This document shows positions 23,621 to 33,285 of a DNA stretch of 64,000 nt, piece after piece. Source of the DNA: CBETVX01 sp965539935 (lineage in GTDB: Bacteria; Bacillota; Clostridia; Peptostreptococcales; Caminicellaceae). The stretch's first letter is position 1. The number at the start of each line of letters is the position of its first letter. The stretch covers positions 5,034 through 69,033 of the forward strand of contig CBETVX010000009.1 of NCBI GenBank assembly GCA_965539935.1, in the 5' to 3' direction. The notes below the pieces were generated by a model. It was not told where the DNA came from, did not search any database, and was given only the letters and a program-made list of their open reading frames with translations. Made by a program: the position numbers and the translations under genes.

Positions 23621-25453
23621 TTAATTTATTTTTGCATCCCTTAGTTCCTTTAATAATTCTGTTAATCTCATACATAATACTCTTTCTCTCATTACATCTC
23701 CTTCTTGTTTATTTTCTTTTTCTTTTAAAGCCCTTATTTCTTCCTTAACTTTTTTTATTTCATCCTCAATTTTAAATCTTTTAAGAGAATTTGTTAAATC
23801 ACTGATTGTTGCATCTATATCATCACTTGGAACTGATGTATGTATAATTTCATTTATTAATTTCCCATCTTGTAGATCAATATTTTCTATCAATTTTTCA
23901 ATTTTAATTTCATCATCTTCTTTATATATATTTTTAACTAGCATAAAAATATTTCTTAATTTATCATTTATAAAGTAATCTTTATTTATTTGATTTATTA
24001 TTTTTCTATAATTAGTTTTACTTGATAAAGATAAAGATATGATGTTTTTTTCAACTTCATATGTTCCATTTTTTTCTGTTTTAGTTATGGCTACCATGTT
24101 ATCATATTTTTGTCCATTATTATATGATCTATATCTAGAGTATGTTTTTCCATCCCTATTATTACCATAAATTTCCGACTTTATAACTTTTGTGGGAACA
24201 TCTGTTTCTTTAGACAATTTCCTTACGTAAATATCAAGCTCAACAGGACTTTTCATTAATTGTCTAAGTATTTTTATAGATTCTTTAATATAGCTTATTT
24301 TTCCTTCATTAGTATTAAAATCTACATTTTTTTTGATAAGTTCAAGTTTATAATCAATTAAAGGTAAAGCATTTTGAATCCTATCCATAAATCCTTCTTG
24401 ACCATACTTATTTACGTATTCATCAGGATCCATATTTTCATTAAATCTTACCACCTTTACTTTACATCCAACTTCACTTAAAATTTCTAGTCCCCTTATG
24501 GTTGCAGCTTCCCCAGCAGTATCAGAATCATAGGCAATAATTACTTCATCACAATACCTTTTTAAAAGTTCCCCATGTTGTTTTGTTAGTGAAGTTCCTA
24601 AGGTTGCTACGACATTTTTAATGCCTTGTTTATAAAGTGATATAACATCTGTATATCCTTCTACTAAAATTAGTTTCTTTTCTTTACCAAGCTCATTTTT
24701 GGCTAAATTCAATCCATATAAAATATTACTTTTATCAAACACTATACTTTCAGGGGAGTTTAAATATTTAGGTAAAGAATTATCAAGCACTCTGCCACCA
24801 AATCCCACAATCTTCTTAGGTGGCATAATGATAGGAAATATTACTCTATTTCTAAATCTATCATAATAGCCTTTATTTTCTTTCCTTCTAATAATAAGAC
24901 CTGATTCATATATAAGGTCTATAGAAAACCCCTTGTTTAGTAAGTAGTTTTTAAGACCATCCCAACTATCTAAAGCATATCCTAGTCCAAATCTTTTTAT
25001 TATATTGTTATCAAAACCTCTTTTCTTAAAATACTTCATACCAGGATTTTGAGTTTTTACTAAATTTTTATAGTAATATATAGCAGCTTCTCTATTAATT
25101 TCAAGTAACTTTTTTTTCTTATCATACGTATCAGTTTTAAAATTTGTTTCCCTATAAGTATTAATATTAAGGCCCGATTTATCTGCTAAAAACTCTATAG
25201 CATCAATAAAATCTAGACTTTCAATATTCATTATAAATTGAATTACATTACCTGATTCTCCACATCCAAAACAATGATATACTTGTTTATCATCTGATAC
25301 AAAAAAAGAAGGTGTTTTTTCATTGTGAAATGGACATAAACCTTTAAAATTTTTACCTGTTTTTTTAAGGTGTACATATTCTGAAATAACACTTACAATA
25401 TCATTGCGTTGAATAACTTCTTCTATTAAGCTTTCAGAATATCTATTAGCCAT
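23621..25453 (-). CDS. dnaG: DNA primase
   Basis: A 610-residue primase that lays RNA primers at the replication fork. The N-terminal zinc-binding domain is intact (CPFHNEKTPSF and YHCFGCGESGN, about residues 40-70). The TOPRIM core has LILVEGYTDVISLYKQG (about 261) and the acidic IAYDSDTAGEAA (about 310). The C-terminal helicase-binding domain (about 440-610) is divergent, as usual. Neighbours dgt upstream and rpoD downstream fit Clostridia. Confidence 0.97.
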   Translation of the reverse strand: MANRYSESLIEEVIQRNDIVSVISEYVHLKKTGKNFKGLCPFHNEKTPSFFVSDDKQVYHCFGCGESGNVIQFIMNIESLDFIDAIEFLADKSGLNINTYRETNFKTDTYDKKKKLLEINREAAIYYYKNLVKTQNPGMKYFKKRGFDNNIIKRFGLGYALDSWDGLKNYLLNKGFSIDLIYESGLIIRRKENKGYYDRFRNRVIFPIIMPPKKIVGFGGRVLDNSLPKYLNSPESIVFDKSNILYGLNLAKNELGKEKKLILVEGYTDVISLYKQGIKNVVATLGTSLTKQHGELLKRYCDEVIIAYDSDTAGEAATIRGLEILSEVGCKVKVVRFNENMDPDEYVNKYGQEGFMDRIQNALPLIDYKLELIKKNVDFNTNEGKISYIKESIKILRQLMKSPVELDIYVRKLSKETDVPTKVIKSEIYGNNRDGKTYSRYRSYNNGQKYDNMVAITKTEKNGTYEVEKNIISLSLSSKTNYRKIINQINKDYFINDKLRNIFMLVKNIYKEDDEIKIEKLIENIDLQDGKLINEIIHTSVPSDDIDATISDLTNSLKRFKIEDEIKKVKEEIRALKEKENKQEGDVMRERVLCMRLTELLKELRDAKIN

Positions 25454-25542
25454 TTATACCACACCTAAAATCTAAATATTATATAATAAATGTTTCTCTA
25501 AAATCTTTCATATTCCTCTAAAAAAGTTTTAAAAAAATAAAT

Positions 25543-25565
25543 AAAGCACATGTTTTATATGCTTT
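25543..25565 (-). terminator. Possible terminator between dgt and dnaG
   Basis: AAAGCA (25543-25548) and TGCTTT (25560-25565) pair around an 11-base loop; on the minus strand ATTTATTTTTTT follows. Some read-through into dnaG-rpoD is possible. Confidence 0.5.
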
Positions 25566-25657
25566 TCTTAGCATTATTCGACATCTTTCATTCATATCCT
25601 TCTAAAATATTAAAATTCTAAAATAATGAATTTTCTGATTTTTTGTTCCTTATTTAT

Positions 25658-26662
25658 TTATACCCAGAATTTTGGTACATAAATATCTAAAAATTTATTT
25701 ACTGCATATCTATCTGACATACCTGCTATATAATCTTTTACCTTTGTTTCTAAATTGTTCTCCTCTTTAATCTCTTCAAAAATTTCAATTGGAAGTTTTT
25801 CTGGATTCTTACATAAGTATTTATATAAACTTTCTACAATTCTTTTTGCCTTTCCTTCTTCTTTTTTTGCTTCAATATTTAAATATACATTTTCAAACAT
25901 AAAATTTCTAAGTTTATTAGTATAATAAAATACTTCATCACTCATAGATATTTTTTCCTTATTTAAACTATTATATATAACATCAGTAATCATTTTATTT
26001 ATCCTACTACTATGATTTGTCCCTAAAGTTTTAAGACAATCTAATGGCAGATCATTATATTTAAGAACACCTGCCCTTATGGCATCATCAATATCATGAT
26101 TAATATAAGCAATTCTATCACTAAACTTGACTATTTGTCCTTCTAAAGTACTTGGAGTTAATTTTCCTGTATGATTTAGAATCCCATCCCTAACTTCATA
26201 TGTAAGATTAAGTCCATAATCCCTGCTTTTTTCTAAACAATCTACTACCCTTAAACTTTGTTCATTATGTCTAAAACCTTCTTTATGGACTTTATTAAGA
26301 GCTTCTTCTCCACAATGTCCAAAGGGAGTATGGCCTAAATCATGTCCTAATGCTATGGCTTCAGTCAAATCTTCATTTAATCTTAAAGCCCTTGCTATAG
26401 TCCTTGAAATTTGTGCTACTTCAAGGGTGTGGGTCAATCTAGTTCTATAATGGTCGCCCTCAGGGGATAAAAACACCTGAGTTTTATGTTTAAGTCTTCT
26501 AAAGGCCTTAGAGTGTATTATCCTATCTCTATCCCTTTGATATACCGTCCTTATATCACACTCAGCTTCAGCATATCTCCTACCCTTTGAGAATTTTGAT
26601 TTAGCAGCAAACTTTGAAAGAGTATTTACTTCTAATTCCTCTGTTAACTCTCTCATTTTCAT
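25658..26662 (-). CDS. dgt: Deoxyguanosinetriphosphate triphosphohydrolase-like HD protein
   Basis: A 334-residue HD-domain dNTPase that releases triphosphate from dGTP or other dNTPs. Metal ligands are visible: RLTHTLEVAQI (first His), ALGHDLGHTPFGH (HD pair) and the later IAYINHDIDDAIRAG. The opening RDRDRIIHSKAFRRLKHKTQV is specific to the dGTPase family. Substrate range in Firmicutes is not well defined. It is first in the dgt-dnaG-rpoD block, suggesting a link to replication. Confidence 0.95.
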   Translation of the reverse strand: MKMRELTEELEVNTLSKFAAKSKFSKGRRYAEAECDIRTVYQRDRDRIIHSKAFRRLKHKTQVFLSPEGDHYRTRLTHTLEVAQISRTIARALRLNEDLTEAIALGHDLGHTPFGHCGEEALNKVHKEGFRHNEQSLRVVDCLEKSRDYGLNLTYEVRDGILNHTGKLTPSTLEGQIVKFSDRIAYINHDIDDAIRAGVLKYNDLPLDCLKTLGTNHSSRINKMITDVIYNSLNKEKISMSDEVFYYTNKLRNFMFENVYLNIEAKKEEGKAKRIVESLYKYLCKNPEKLPIEIFEEIKEENNLETKVKDYIAGMSDRYAVNKFLDIYVPKFWV

Positions 26663-26741
26663 AGTATCCCCTCTTTTTATAGGAAAATTAGTTCTCTAAA
26701 TACTATATACAACGTTATTATGGAAATTCCTTCTCAAAAAT

Positions 26742-26769
26742 AAAAGGTATAACATCAGTCATACCTTTT
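26742..26769 (-). terminator. ppdK: Terminator of ppdK
   Basis: AAAAGGTAT (26742-26750) and ATACCTTTT (26761-26769) pair; on the minus strand ATTTTTG follows. It lies 10-37 bases past the ppdK stop. Confidence 0.75.
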
Positions 26770-26778
26770 AAAAAAAAT

Positions 26779-29400
26779 TTATTTATTTCTTATTACAGCC
26801 TGTGCAGCAGCCAGTCTAGCTATTGGAACTCTATAGGGAGAACAAGAAACATAGTCTAACCCAATTTTATGACAGTATTCAATAGTTTTAGGCTCTCCGC
26901 CATGTTCACCACAAATACCTAATTTTAAATCTTTTCTTTGACTCTTGCCTAGTTTTATTGCCATTTCTACTAATCTTCCAACCCCCGATTGGTCAAGAAT
27001 TTCAAAGGGGTCTTTTTCAAATATTTCTCTATCCATATATTCTGATATAAACTTTCCTGAATCATCCCTTGAAAATCCGAATGTCATTTGTGTAAGATCA
27101 TTAGTTCCAAATGAGAAAAACTCTGCATGTTTAGCTATTGAATCAGCTGTTAAAGCAGCCCTAGGAACTTCTATCATTGTGCCAATTTTATACTCTAATT
27201 TTATTTCTTTAGTTTTTAATATATTATTTGCAGTATCTTCTACAAGTTTTCTCAATATTTCTATTTCTTTATCTATTCCCACCAATGGAATCATTATTTC
27301 AGGCTTAATATCCAGCCTATATTTTTCTTTAACTTCTGTAGCAGCTAAAAATATAGCTTTAACTTGCATTTCATATATCTCAGGATAAGTTATTGCTAAT
27401 CTACATCCTCTATGTCCTAACATAGGATTGAATTCTTTTAGATTGTTAATAATGTCTTTTACTTTACTTTCTTCTATATTTAGATTATTGGCTAGAGTAA
27501 CAATATCTTCTTCTTTATGAGGTAGGAATTCATGTAAAGGCGGATCCAAGAGTCTTATTGTAACAGGTCTTTCACCCATAGCCTTAAATATTCCTATAAA
27601 GTCTTCCTTTTGGTATGGAAGAAGTTTGTCTAAAGCCTTCATTCGATCTTCCTTATTTTGTGAAATAATCATTTCTCTTACTGCAAGTATTCTATCATCT
27701 TTGAAGAACATATGCTCTGTTCTACAAAGTCCTATTCCTTCAGCTCCAAACTTCACAGCTGCCTCAGAGTCTAAAGGTGTATCTGCATTTGTTCTAACCT
27801 TCAGTCTCCTTATATCATCGGCCCATTCCATTATCTTACCAAAGCTTCCAATTAATTGGGTTTCAGTGGTTTCAATTATCCCTTCGTAGACACAACCGGT
27901 ATTACCATCTAAAGATATATAATCTCCTTCTTTGTACTCTCTTCCCTTTACTTTAAATACTTTTTTATTTTCATCAACTACTAGTTCCCCACAGCCTGCA
28001 ATACAACATTTGCCCATTCCTCTAGCAACTACAGCGGCATGGGATGTCATTCCACCTCTTGCGGTCATAATTCCTTCTGAAGCCACCATTCCTTCAATAT
28101 CCTCTGGGGATGTTTCTAATCTAACTAGTATAGCTTTTTCTCCTCTTTTTACTGCTTCTATAATGTCTTCTGAAGTAAAATATATCTTTCCTGAAGCTGC
28201 CCCTGGAGATGCAGGTAATCCTTTAGTTATTATATTGGCCTTAGCAAGCTTTTCTGGGTCAAAATTTGGGTGAAGAAGCTTATCCAATTCCTTGGGTTCT
28301 ATCCTCATAATAGCCATTTCTTTATCTATTAATCCTTCTTCAACCATATCTACAGCAATGTTAACTGCAGCCTTGGCTGTTCTCTTACCAGTTCTAGTTT
28401 GAAGTAAGTATAAGGAGCCATTTTCTATTGTAAATTCTATATCCTGCATATCTTTATAATGTCTTTCAAGAATATTTGTAATTTCCATAAATTCATTGTA
28501 TACTTCAGGCATTATATTTTGTAATTCTTTAATAGGCTTAGGAGTTCTTATACCTGCAACAACATCCTCCCCTTGTGCATTTAAAAGGAATTCACCAAAT
28601 ACGTTATTCTCTCCTGTTGAAGGATTTCTTGTAAAAGCTACTCCAGTTCCTGAATTATTTCCCATATTACCAAATACCATTGATTGAATATTTACTGCAG
28701 TACCCAAATGATTTGGAATATCATTTATTTTTCTATAAACTATAGCCCTTGAATTATTCCATGAGTCAAATACAGCCTTTACAGCCTTTAGTAATTGTTC
28801 AATTGGATCCTGTGGAAATTCTTCATCACTTTCCTTAAGAACTAATTTTTTATACCTATCAATTATTTTTCTAATATGCTCCTCATTTAACTCAGTATCA
28901 TTATTTAGATTGTTATCTTCCTTCATTTTGTCAAGTATTTTGTCAAATTTATACTTAGGAATACCTAGTACTACATCTCCATACATTTGTATAAATCTTC
29001 TATAGCTATCATATGCAAATCTGCGATTTTCTGTTTTATTTGCTAATCCCTCTACTGAATCATCATTTAGGCCAAGATTAAGTACAGTATCCATCATTCC
29101 TGGCATTGAAATAACTGCTCCTGATCTGACTGAAACAAGCAAAGGATTTTTTATATCTCCAAATCCCTTATTGGTTATTTCTTCTATTTTCTTTATATGG
29201 GCCAGTATTTCATCTCTAAGTTCTTTTGTTATAACCTTACCATCACTATAATATTTATTACATGCCTGGGTAGTAATTGTAAATCCTGGAGGTACTGGCA
29301 AACCAATTTTGCTCATTTCTGCTAGGTTTGCACCTTTGCCTCCTAGAAGGCTTTTCATTTCTTTACTACCTTCATTAAATTGATAAACAAATTTGCTCAT
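26779..29400 (-). CDS. ppdK: Pyruvate, phosphate dikinase
   Basis: An 873-residue enzyme interconverting pyruvate, ATP and Pi with phosphoenolpyruvate, AMP and PPi. It has an N-terminal ATP-grasp domain (GGKGANLAEM, SVRSGAVISMPGMMDTVLNLG), a swivelling domain with the phosphorylated His in GGMTSHAAVVARG (about residue 454; the Thr two residues earlier is the regulatory site) and a C-terminal TIM barrel with FGTNDLTQMT and GICGEHGGEP. In anaerobes it often runs towards PEP or makes ATP glycolytically with PPi. Its regulator ppsR is directly upstream, 21 bases away, and a ccpN-like gene precedes that. Confidence 0.98.
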   Translation of the reverse strand: MSKFVYQFNEGSKEMKSLLGGKGANLAEMSKIGLPVPPGFTITTQACNKYYSDGKVITKELRDEILAHIKKIEEITNKGFGDIKNPLLVSVRSGAVISMPGMMDTVLNLGLNDDSVEGLANKTENRRFAYDSYRRFIQMYGDVVLGIPKYKFDKILDKMKEDNNLNNDTELNEEHIRKIIDRYKKLVLKESDEEFPQDPIEQLLKAVKAVFDSWNNSRAIVYRKINDIPNHLGTAVNIQSMVFGNMGNNSGTGVAFTRNPSTGENNVFGEFLLNAQGEDVVAGIRTPKPIKELQNIMPEVYNEFMEITNILERHYKDMQDIEFTIENGSLYLLQTRTGKRTAKAAVNIAVDMVEEGLIDKEMAIMRIEPKELDKLLHPNFDPEKLAKANIITKGLPASPGAASGKIYFTSEDIIEAVKRGEKAILVRLETSPEDIEGMVASEGIMTARGGMTSHAAVVARGMGKCCIAGCGELVVDENKKVFKVKGREYKEGDYISLDGNTGCVYEGIIETTETQLIGSFGKIMEWADDIRRLKVRTNADTPLDSEAAVKFGAEGIGLCRTEHMFFKDDRILAVREMIISQNKEDRMKALDKLLPYQKEDFIGIFKAMGERPVTIRLLDPPLHEFLPHKEEDIVTLANNLNIEESKVKDIINNLKEFNPMLGHRGCRLAITYPEIYEMQVKAIFLAATEVKEKYRLDIKPEIMIPLVGIDKEIEILRKLVEDTANNILKTKEIKLEYKIGTMIEVPRAALTADSIAKHAEFFSFGTNDLTQMTFGFSRDDSGKFISEYMDREIFEKDPFEILDQSGVGRLVEMAIKLGKSQRKDLKLGICGEHGGEPKTIEYCHKIGLDYVSCSPYRVPIARLAAAQAVIRNK

Positions 29401-29421
29401 TTCTTTTCCTCCTTTAGCTTT

Positions 29422-30243
29422 CTATATCAAATCATTATCTCGCATAATTTCCATAATAATACTTGCACTTTCTTCGACTGCTTTGTTTGAAACGTCAATA
29501 ATTGCACATCCAACTTTCTTCATAATTTTTTCTGCATAATCTAACTCTTCAAGTATTCTATCTAGATTAGCATATGAAGCATTACTATTAAGTCCTAAAG
29601 CTTTCAATCTTTCTTGTCTAATTTCATTTAGTTTTGTTGGATTAGCTGTTAATCCTATAATTTTTTTACTAGGAACTTGGAATAGCTCCTCAGGTACTGG
29701 GGCTTCTGGAACAAGGGGCACATTTGCTACTTTTATATTTTTATGGGCTAGATACATGCTTAATGGAGTTTTAGAAGTACGAGAAACTCCTATTAAAATT
29801 ATGTCTGCTTTTTTGATTCCTCTAGAATCCTTACCATCATCGTATTTTACAGCAAATTCTATAGCTGCTACTCTGTTGAAATATCTTGCATCAAGTCTCC
29901 TTATTGTTCCAGGTTCATAAATTGGATCACTACCTATAACATCATGAAACATATTAAGGAGGGATGACATTATATCAACATATAAAATATTTAATTTATT
30001 ACATTCTTCAATTATTATCTGTTTTAGTTCATTAATAACCGTTGTAAACACAATCACTGACTTGTTTTGCGAAGCTCTTTTAATTATCTCATCTAGCTGT
30101 TTTTTTTCTGTCACATAGGGATAACGAAGAAGCTTATATTCTACATCTTTGAATTGACTTATTGCGGCCTTAACAACTTGTTCTGCTGTTTCACCTATGG
30201 AATCTGATACTATATAAATATAAAGTATTTCTTTACCATTCAT
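29422..30243 (-). CDS. ppsR: PPDK/PEP synthase regulatory kinase-phosphorylase
   Basis: A 273-residue PDRP (formerly DUF299) protein. It inactivates PPDK by ADP-dependent phosphorylation of the Thr near the catalytic His and reactivates it by Pi-dependent dephosphorylation. The P-loop-like motif GVSRTSKTPLSMYLA is at about residue 152, and the opening IVSDSIGETAEQV is characteristic. It lies between the ccpN-like gene and ppdK, so regulator and target are cotranscribed. Confidence 0.97.
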   Translation of the reverse strand: MNGKEILYIYIVSDSIGETAEQVVKAAISQFKDVEYKLLRYPYVTEKKQLDEIIKRASQNKSVIVFTTVINELKQIIIEECNKLNILYVDIMSSLLNMFHDVIGSDPIYEPGTIRRLDARYFNRVAAIEFAVKYDDGKDSRGIKKADIILIGVSRTSKTPLSMYLAHKNIKVANVPLVPEAPVPEELFQVPSKKIIGLTANPTKLNEIRQERLKALGLNSNASYANLDRILEELDYAEKIMKKVGCAIIDVSNKAVEESASIIMEIMRDNDLI

Positions 30244-30274
30244 CTCATTTTCCTCCTATTAATATATATAAGTT

Positions 30275-30922
30275 TTATTCATTTAACATCTCAATGAATA
30301 ATTTAGTAATGTTTGTCTTAGAAATTCTTCCTATTACCTTTAATCGTTCTTGATGATTAATTATTTCTTTCTCTACTATTGGCAGACTATCTATTTTGTG
30401 TTCTACTATTTTTCTAGCAGCCTTTATTACTGTATCCTCGGGAAAAACAGTTACTAAATTTGGCATTCTAGTCATAATCATGGCCACTGGAACTTTCTCA
30501 ATATCTATTCCACCAATTGCAGTTTTTATAAAATCTTTTCTAGAGACAACTCCACTTAAAAAACCATCTGATACAACATAAATTGTTCCAACGTCTTCTA
30601 AAAACATTGTTACTATGGCATCATAAACAGAAGTTTTTTCATCAACTACCACTGGAATTGATTTTATTTCCTTAACTTTCGTTTTCTTTATTGTTTCTAA
30701 CATAATATCTTCTTGCTGATTTCCAGCGTAAAAATATCCTACCTTCGGCCTTGCTTCTAAGACCCCTGCCATAGTTAATATGGCTAAATCAGGTCTTAAA
30801 GTAGCTCTAGTAAGATTTAAAATTTTAGCAATTTGCTCACTTGTAATTGGTTCGTTATTTTTCACTATATGTATAATTTTCTTTTGTCTACTTGAAAACT
30901 CTATAACAATCACCTCGATCAT
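30275..30922 (-). CDS. CcpN-like transcriptional repressor (HTH plus two CBS domains)
   Basis: A 215-residue regulator: a winged helix at about residues 9-62 (RQKKIIHIVKNNEPITSEQIAKIL) and two CBS domains (about 85-145 and 150-212) that bind adenine nucleotides. B. subtilis CcpN represses gluconeogenic genes in response to ATP/ADP and is also encoded next to the ppsR homologue. Here it heads the ccpN-ppsR-ppdK cluster, so control of PEP metabolism is inferred. The start is uncertain: the ATG at 30922 has no clear RBS, while GAGGTG lies a few codons later. Confidence 0.9.
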   Translation of the reverse strand: MIEVIVIEFSSRQKKIIHIVKNNEPITSEQIAKILNLTRATLRPDLAILTMAGVLEARPKVGYFYAGNQQEDIMLETIKKTKVKEIKSIPVVVDEKTSVYDAIVTMFLEDVGTIYVVSDGFLSGVVSRKDFIKTAIGGIDIEKVPVAMIMTRMPNLVTVFPEDTVIKAARKIVEHKIDSLPIVEKEIINHQERLKVIGRISKTNITKLFIEMLNE

Positions 30923-31095
30923 TACATAAATAAATGTGTTATACTATTCAACAATATTATATACTAATTAACGCAAAAAATATATACTTTTTTTATTTTT
31001 ATTTAAATAAAATCTTTAATTTGAATACATTGGATTCAATATACACTTTTTTGAAATTCATAAGAGAATTTATAATTCCCTGTAGATTATAAGAA

Positions 31096-31119
31096 AGAGA
31101 TAGCAATATTGCTATCTCT
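31096..31119 (-). terminator. glyS: Terminator of glyS
   Basis: A perfect 24-base palindrome (AGAGATAGCAAT and its complement) just past the glyS stop, followed on the minus strand by TTCTTATAAT. Confidence 0.65.
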
Positions 31120-31126
31120 ATATTAA

Positions 31127-32515
31127 TTAGTATTCAATTTTTTTAGAAATATTATCTATAAGGTCATCTATATTTACTCTAACCTGTTCCATAGTATCTC
31201 TATCTCTAACAGTAACACAATTATCATCTAATGTGTCAAAATCAACTGTTATGCAATATGGAGTACCAATTTCATCATGTCTTCTATATCTTTTGCCTAT
31301 ACTACCTGCCTCGTCATAGTCAACCATAAATTTTTTAGATAATTTTTCATAAACTTCAAAAGCTGTGTCCTTTAACTTTTTAGAAAGTGGGAATACAGCA
31401 GCTTTAAATGGTGCTAACGCAGGATGAATTTTAAGTACTGTTCTCTCAGTTCCATCTTCTAATTTCTCTTCTTCATAAGCATCTATTAAGAATGCAAGAG
31501 TTACCCTATCTGCACCTAATGATGGTTCTATACAATAGGGGATATATTTTTCATTTGTTATTGGATCTTGATATCTTAAGTCAACACCAGAATGCTCCAT
31601 ATGTTGTTTTAAATCAAAATCTGTTCTATCGGCTATTCCCCATAATTCGCCCCATCCAAAGGGGAATTTATATTCAATGTCTGTTGTAGCATTACTGTAA
31701 TGGGAAAGTTCATCCTCTGAATGATCTCTTAATCTCATATTATCTTCTTTCATTCCTAATCCAAGTAGCCAATTTTTACAAAATTCTTTCCAATAATCAA
31801 ACCATTCAAGGTCCTTCCCAGGTTCACAGAAAAATTCAAGTTCCATTTGTTCAAACTCTCTAGTTCTAAATGTAAAGTTACCTGGAGTTATTTCGTTCCT
31901 AAAAGATTTTCCAATCTGTCCTATTCCAAAAGGTATTTTCTTACGTGAGGATCTTTGTACAACCTTAAAGTTTACAAATATCCCTTGAGCTGTTTCAGGT
32001 CTTAAAAATATCTCAGCTTGAGAATCTTCAACTACTCCCTGATATGTCTTAAACATGAGATTAAACTGTCTTATATCGGTAAAATCCATCTCTCCACACT
32101 CAGGACATTTAATTTCATTTTCTTTTATAAACTGTTCCATTTTTTCCTTTGACCATCCATCCACAATTTCTTCTTGATTATTATCAGATAAATAGTCTTC
32201 AATTAGTTTATCAGCTCTAAATCTAGCTTTACATTTCCTACAATCCATAAGGGGGTCATTAAATCCGCCAACGTGACCTGAAGCTACCCATACTTGAGGA
32301 TTCATAAGTATAGCTGAATCTAACCCAAGATTATATGGAGATTCTTGAATGAATTTTTTCCACCAAGCTTTTTTTACATTATTTTTTAATTCAACACCTA
32401 AGGGACCATAGTCCCATGTATTAGCTAAACCACCGTATATATCAGATCCTGGAAAAATAAACCCTCTAGATTTAGCCAATGATACAATCTTATCCAATGA
32501 TACTTTTGATGACAT
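31127..32515 (-). CDS. glyS: Glycine-tRNA ligase, class II homodimer type
   Basis: A 462-residue glycyl-tRNA synthetase of the alpha2 (eukaryote/archaea-like) type, not the two-subunit GlyQ-GlyS form. Class II motifs are visible: LRPETAQGIFVNF (motif 2 region), FGIGQIGKSFRNEITP, and EPSLGADRVTLAFL (motif 3). A zinc-knuckle pair is also seen (CRKCKARF and CPECGEMDF). The C-terminal anticodon-binding domain follows (about 365-462). It is controlled by a T-box leader directly upstream. Confidence 0.98.
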   Translation of the reverse strand: MSSKVSLDKIVSLAKSRGFIFPGSDIYGGLANTWDYGPLGVELKNNVKKAWWKKFIQESPYNLGLDSAILMNPQVWVASGHVGGFNDPLMDCRKCKARFRADKLIEDYLSDNNQEEIVDGWSKEKMEQFIKENEIKCPECGEMDFTDIRQFNLMFKTYQGVVEDSQAEIFLRPETAQGIFVNFKVVQRSSRKKIPFGIGQIGKSFRNEITPGNFTFRTREFEQMELEFFCEPGKDLEWFDYWKEFCKNWLLGLGMKEDNMRLRDHSEDELSHYSNATTDIEYKFPFGWGELWGIADRTDFDLKQHMEHSGVDLRYQDPITNEKYIPYCIEPSLGADRVTLAFLIDAYEEEKLEDGTERTVLKIHPALAPFKAAVFPLSKKLKDTAFEVYEKLSKKFMVDYDEAGSIGKRYRRHDEIGTPYCITVDFDTLDDNCVTVRDRDTMEQVRVNIDDLIDNISKKIEY

Positions 32516-32539
32516 ATAAAAACCTCCCTTTATTATCTA

Positions 32540-32765
32540 AAAAATATCAAAAAATGTAAAAACCCTTCATCCCCAATAATGTCAAAGGGACGAAAGGCTG
32601 TACTTCCGCGGTTCCACCCTAGTTGATACTTAAAGTGTATCCACTTTACTTTGGTATTGCTCAAGAGTTCCCTTCCTTAGTCAATTATATCGGATTTCCA
32701 CCCTCACCGACTCTCTATTATAACCATCCTAAGTACTCTTCTCTATCTCTGCACCCAGTATTTTT
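32540..32765 (-). promoter_or_regulatory. glyS: T-box leader of glyS
   Basis: On the minus strand the T-box AGGGTGGAACCGCGG lies at 32622-32608. Stem I has AGAGAAGAGTACTTAG on the 5' side and CTAAG-GAA-GGG-A-ACTCTT on the 3' side; AAGAGT/ACTCTT and CTTAG/CTAAG pair around the specifier loop. After the loop-E GAA the specifier reads GGG (or GGA in a neighbouring register), both glycine codons. The terminator (CCTTTCGTCCC with GGGGATGAAGG, then TTTTT) ends near 32550. Uncharged tRNA-Gly would favour the antiterminator. Confidence 0.95.
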
Positions 32766-32769
32766 TTAG

Positions 32770-32798
32770 ATTTTAACATACTTTGTCCTATTTGTAAA
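32770..32798 (-). promoter_or_regulatory. glyS: Promoter of the glyS T-box transcript
   Basis: TTTACA (32793-32798), 17 bases and TAAAAT (32770-32775) with an extended TGT before the -10, on the minus strand, just ahead of Stem I. Confidence 0.75.
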
Positions 32799-32807
32799 CT
32801 TATTATT

Positions 32808-33275
32808 TTAATCATTATTCATGTATTTATCCTTAGCTTCATCAACCTTTTTTTTAACATTTGAAAGTGTATCTTCTGTTATATCTTTCAAATCAATTAT
32901 TTCTCCATCATCTTTCACTATCTCTAGTTTACAACCAGTAGCTAAAGCTACTAAAATTCCTGCAACAGTAGCCGGTGTGAAAATCACAGCACCTATGGCT
33001 CCAGCCGTTACTGGAATGTTTATTACAGTTTCTCTATTTCTTTTAAGTAATATTCTAGTTACATTTCCTTTGCGCACTATTTCTTTAAGCTTGTTTATTA
33101 TCTCATTTCCCATTTCTGACATATTGCCTGTGAAATTCTTATGACTTTTTGACTCAATATAAATAACTGCTTCTAACACATCGCCATCAACGGCCTCTAA
33201 CGCCTCTCTAGCCTCCTTATAAGAGACACCTGTTCTTTCTCTCACTTCATCAACTTGTTCTAAACCAAAACTCAT
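32808..33275 (-). CDS. DUF4342 protein with UBA-like N-terminus
   Basis: A 155-residue protein. Residues about 5-42 form a UBA/EF-Ts-like domain (VDEVRERTGVSYKEAREALEAVDGDVLEAV), and residues about 60-120 are the DUF4342 part, with a hydrophobic glycine-rich stretch (PVTAGAIGAVIFTPATVAGILVAL, read at about 89-112) that could enter the membrane. Its function is unknown. It follows recO by 10 bases and ends the era-mgtE-yqzL-recO run. Confidence 0.85.
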   Translation of the reverse strand: MSFGLEQVDEVRERTGVSYKEAREALEAVDGDVLEAVIYIESKSHKNFTGNMSEMGNEIINKLKEIVRKGNVTRILLKRNRETVINIPVTAGAIGAVIFTPATVAGILVALATGCKLEIVKDDGEIIDLKDITEDTLSNVKKKVDEAKDKYMNND

Positions 33276-33285
33276 AATCTCACCC

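Noticed and set aside
26945..28687. Several plus-strand open frames of 63-147 codons inside ppdK
   Set aside because: Antisense to a fully conserved enzyme, low-complexity Ser/Ile-rich translations, no RBS; they result from codon bias.
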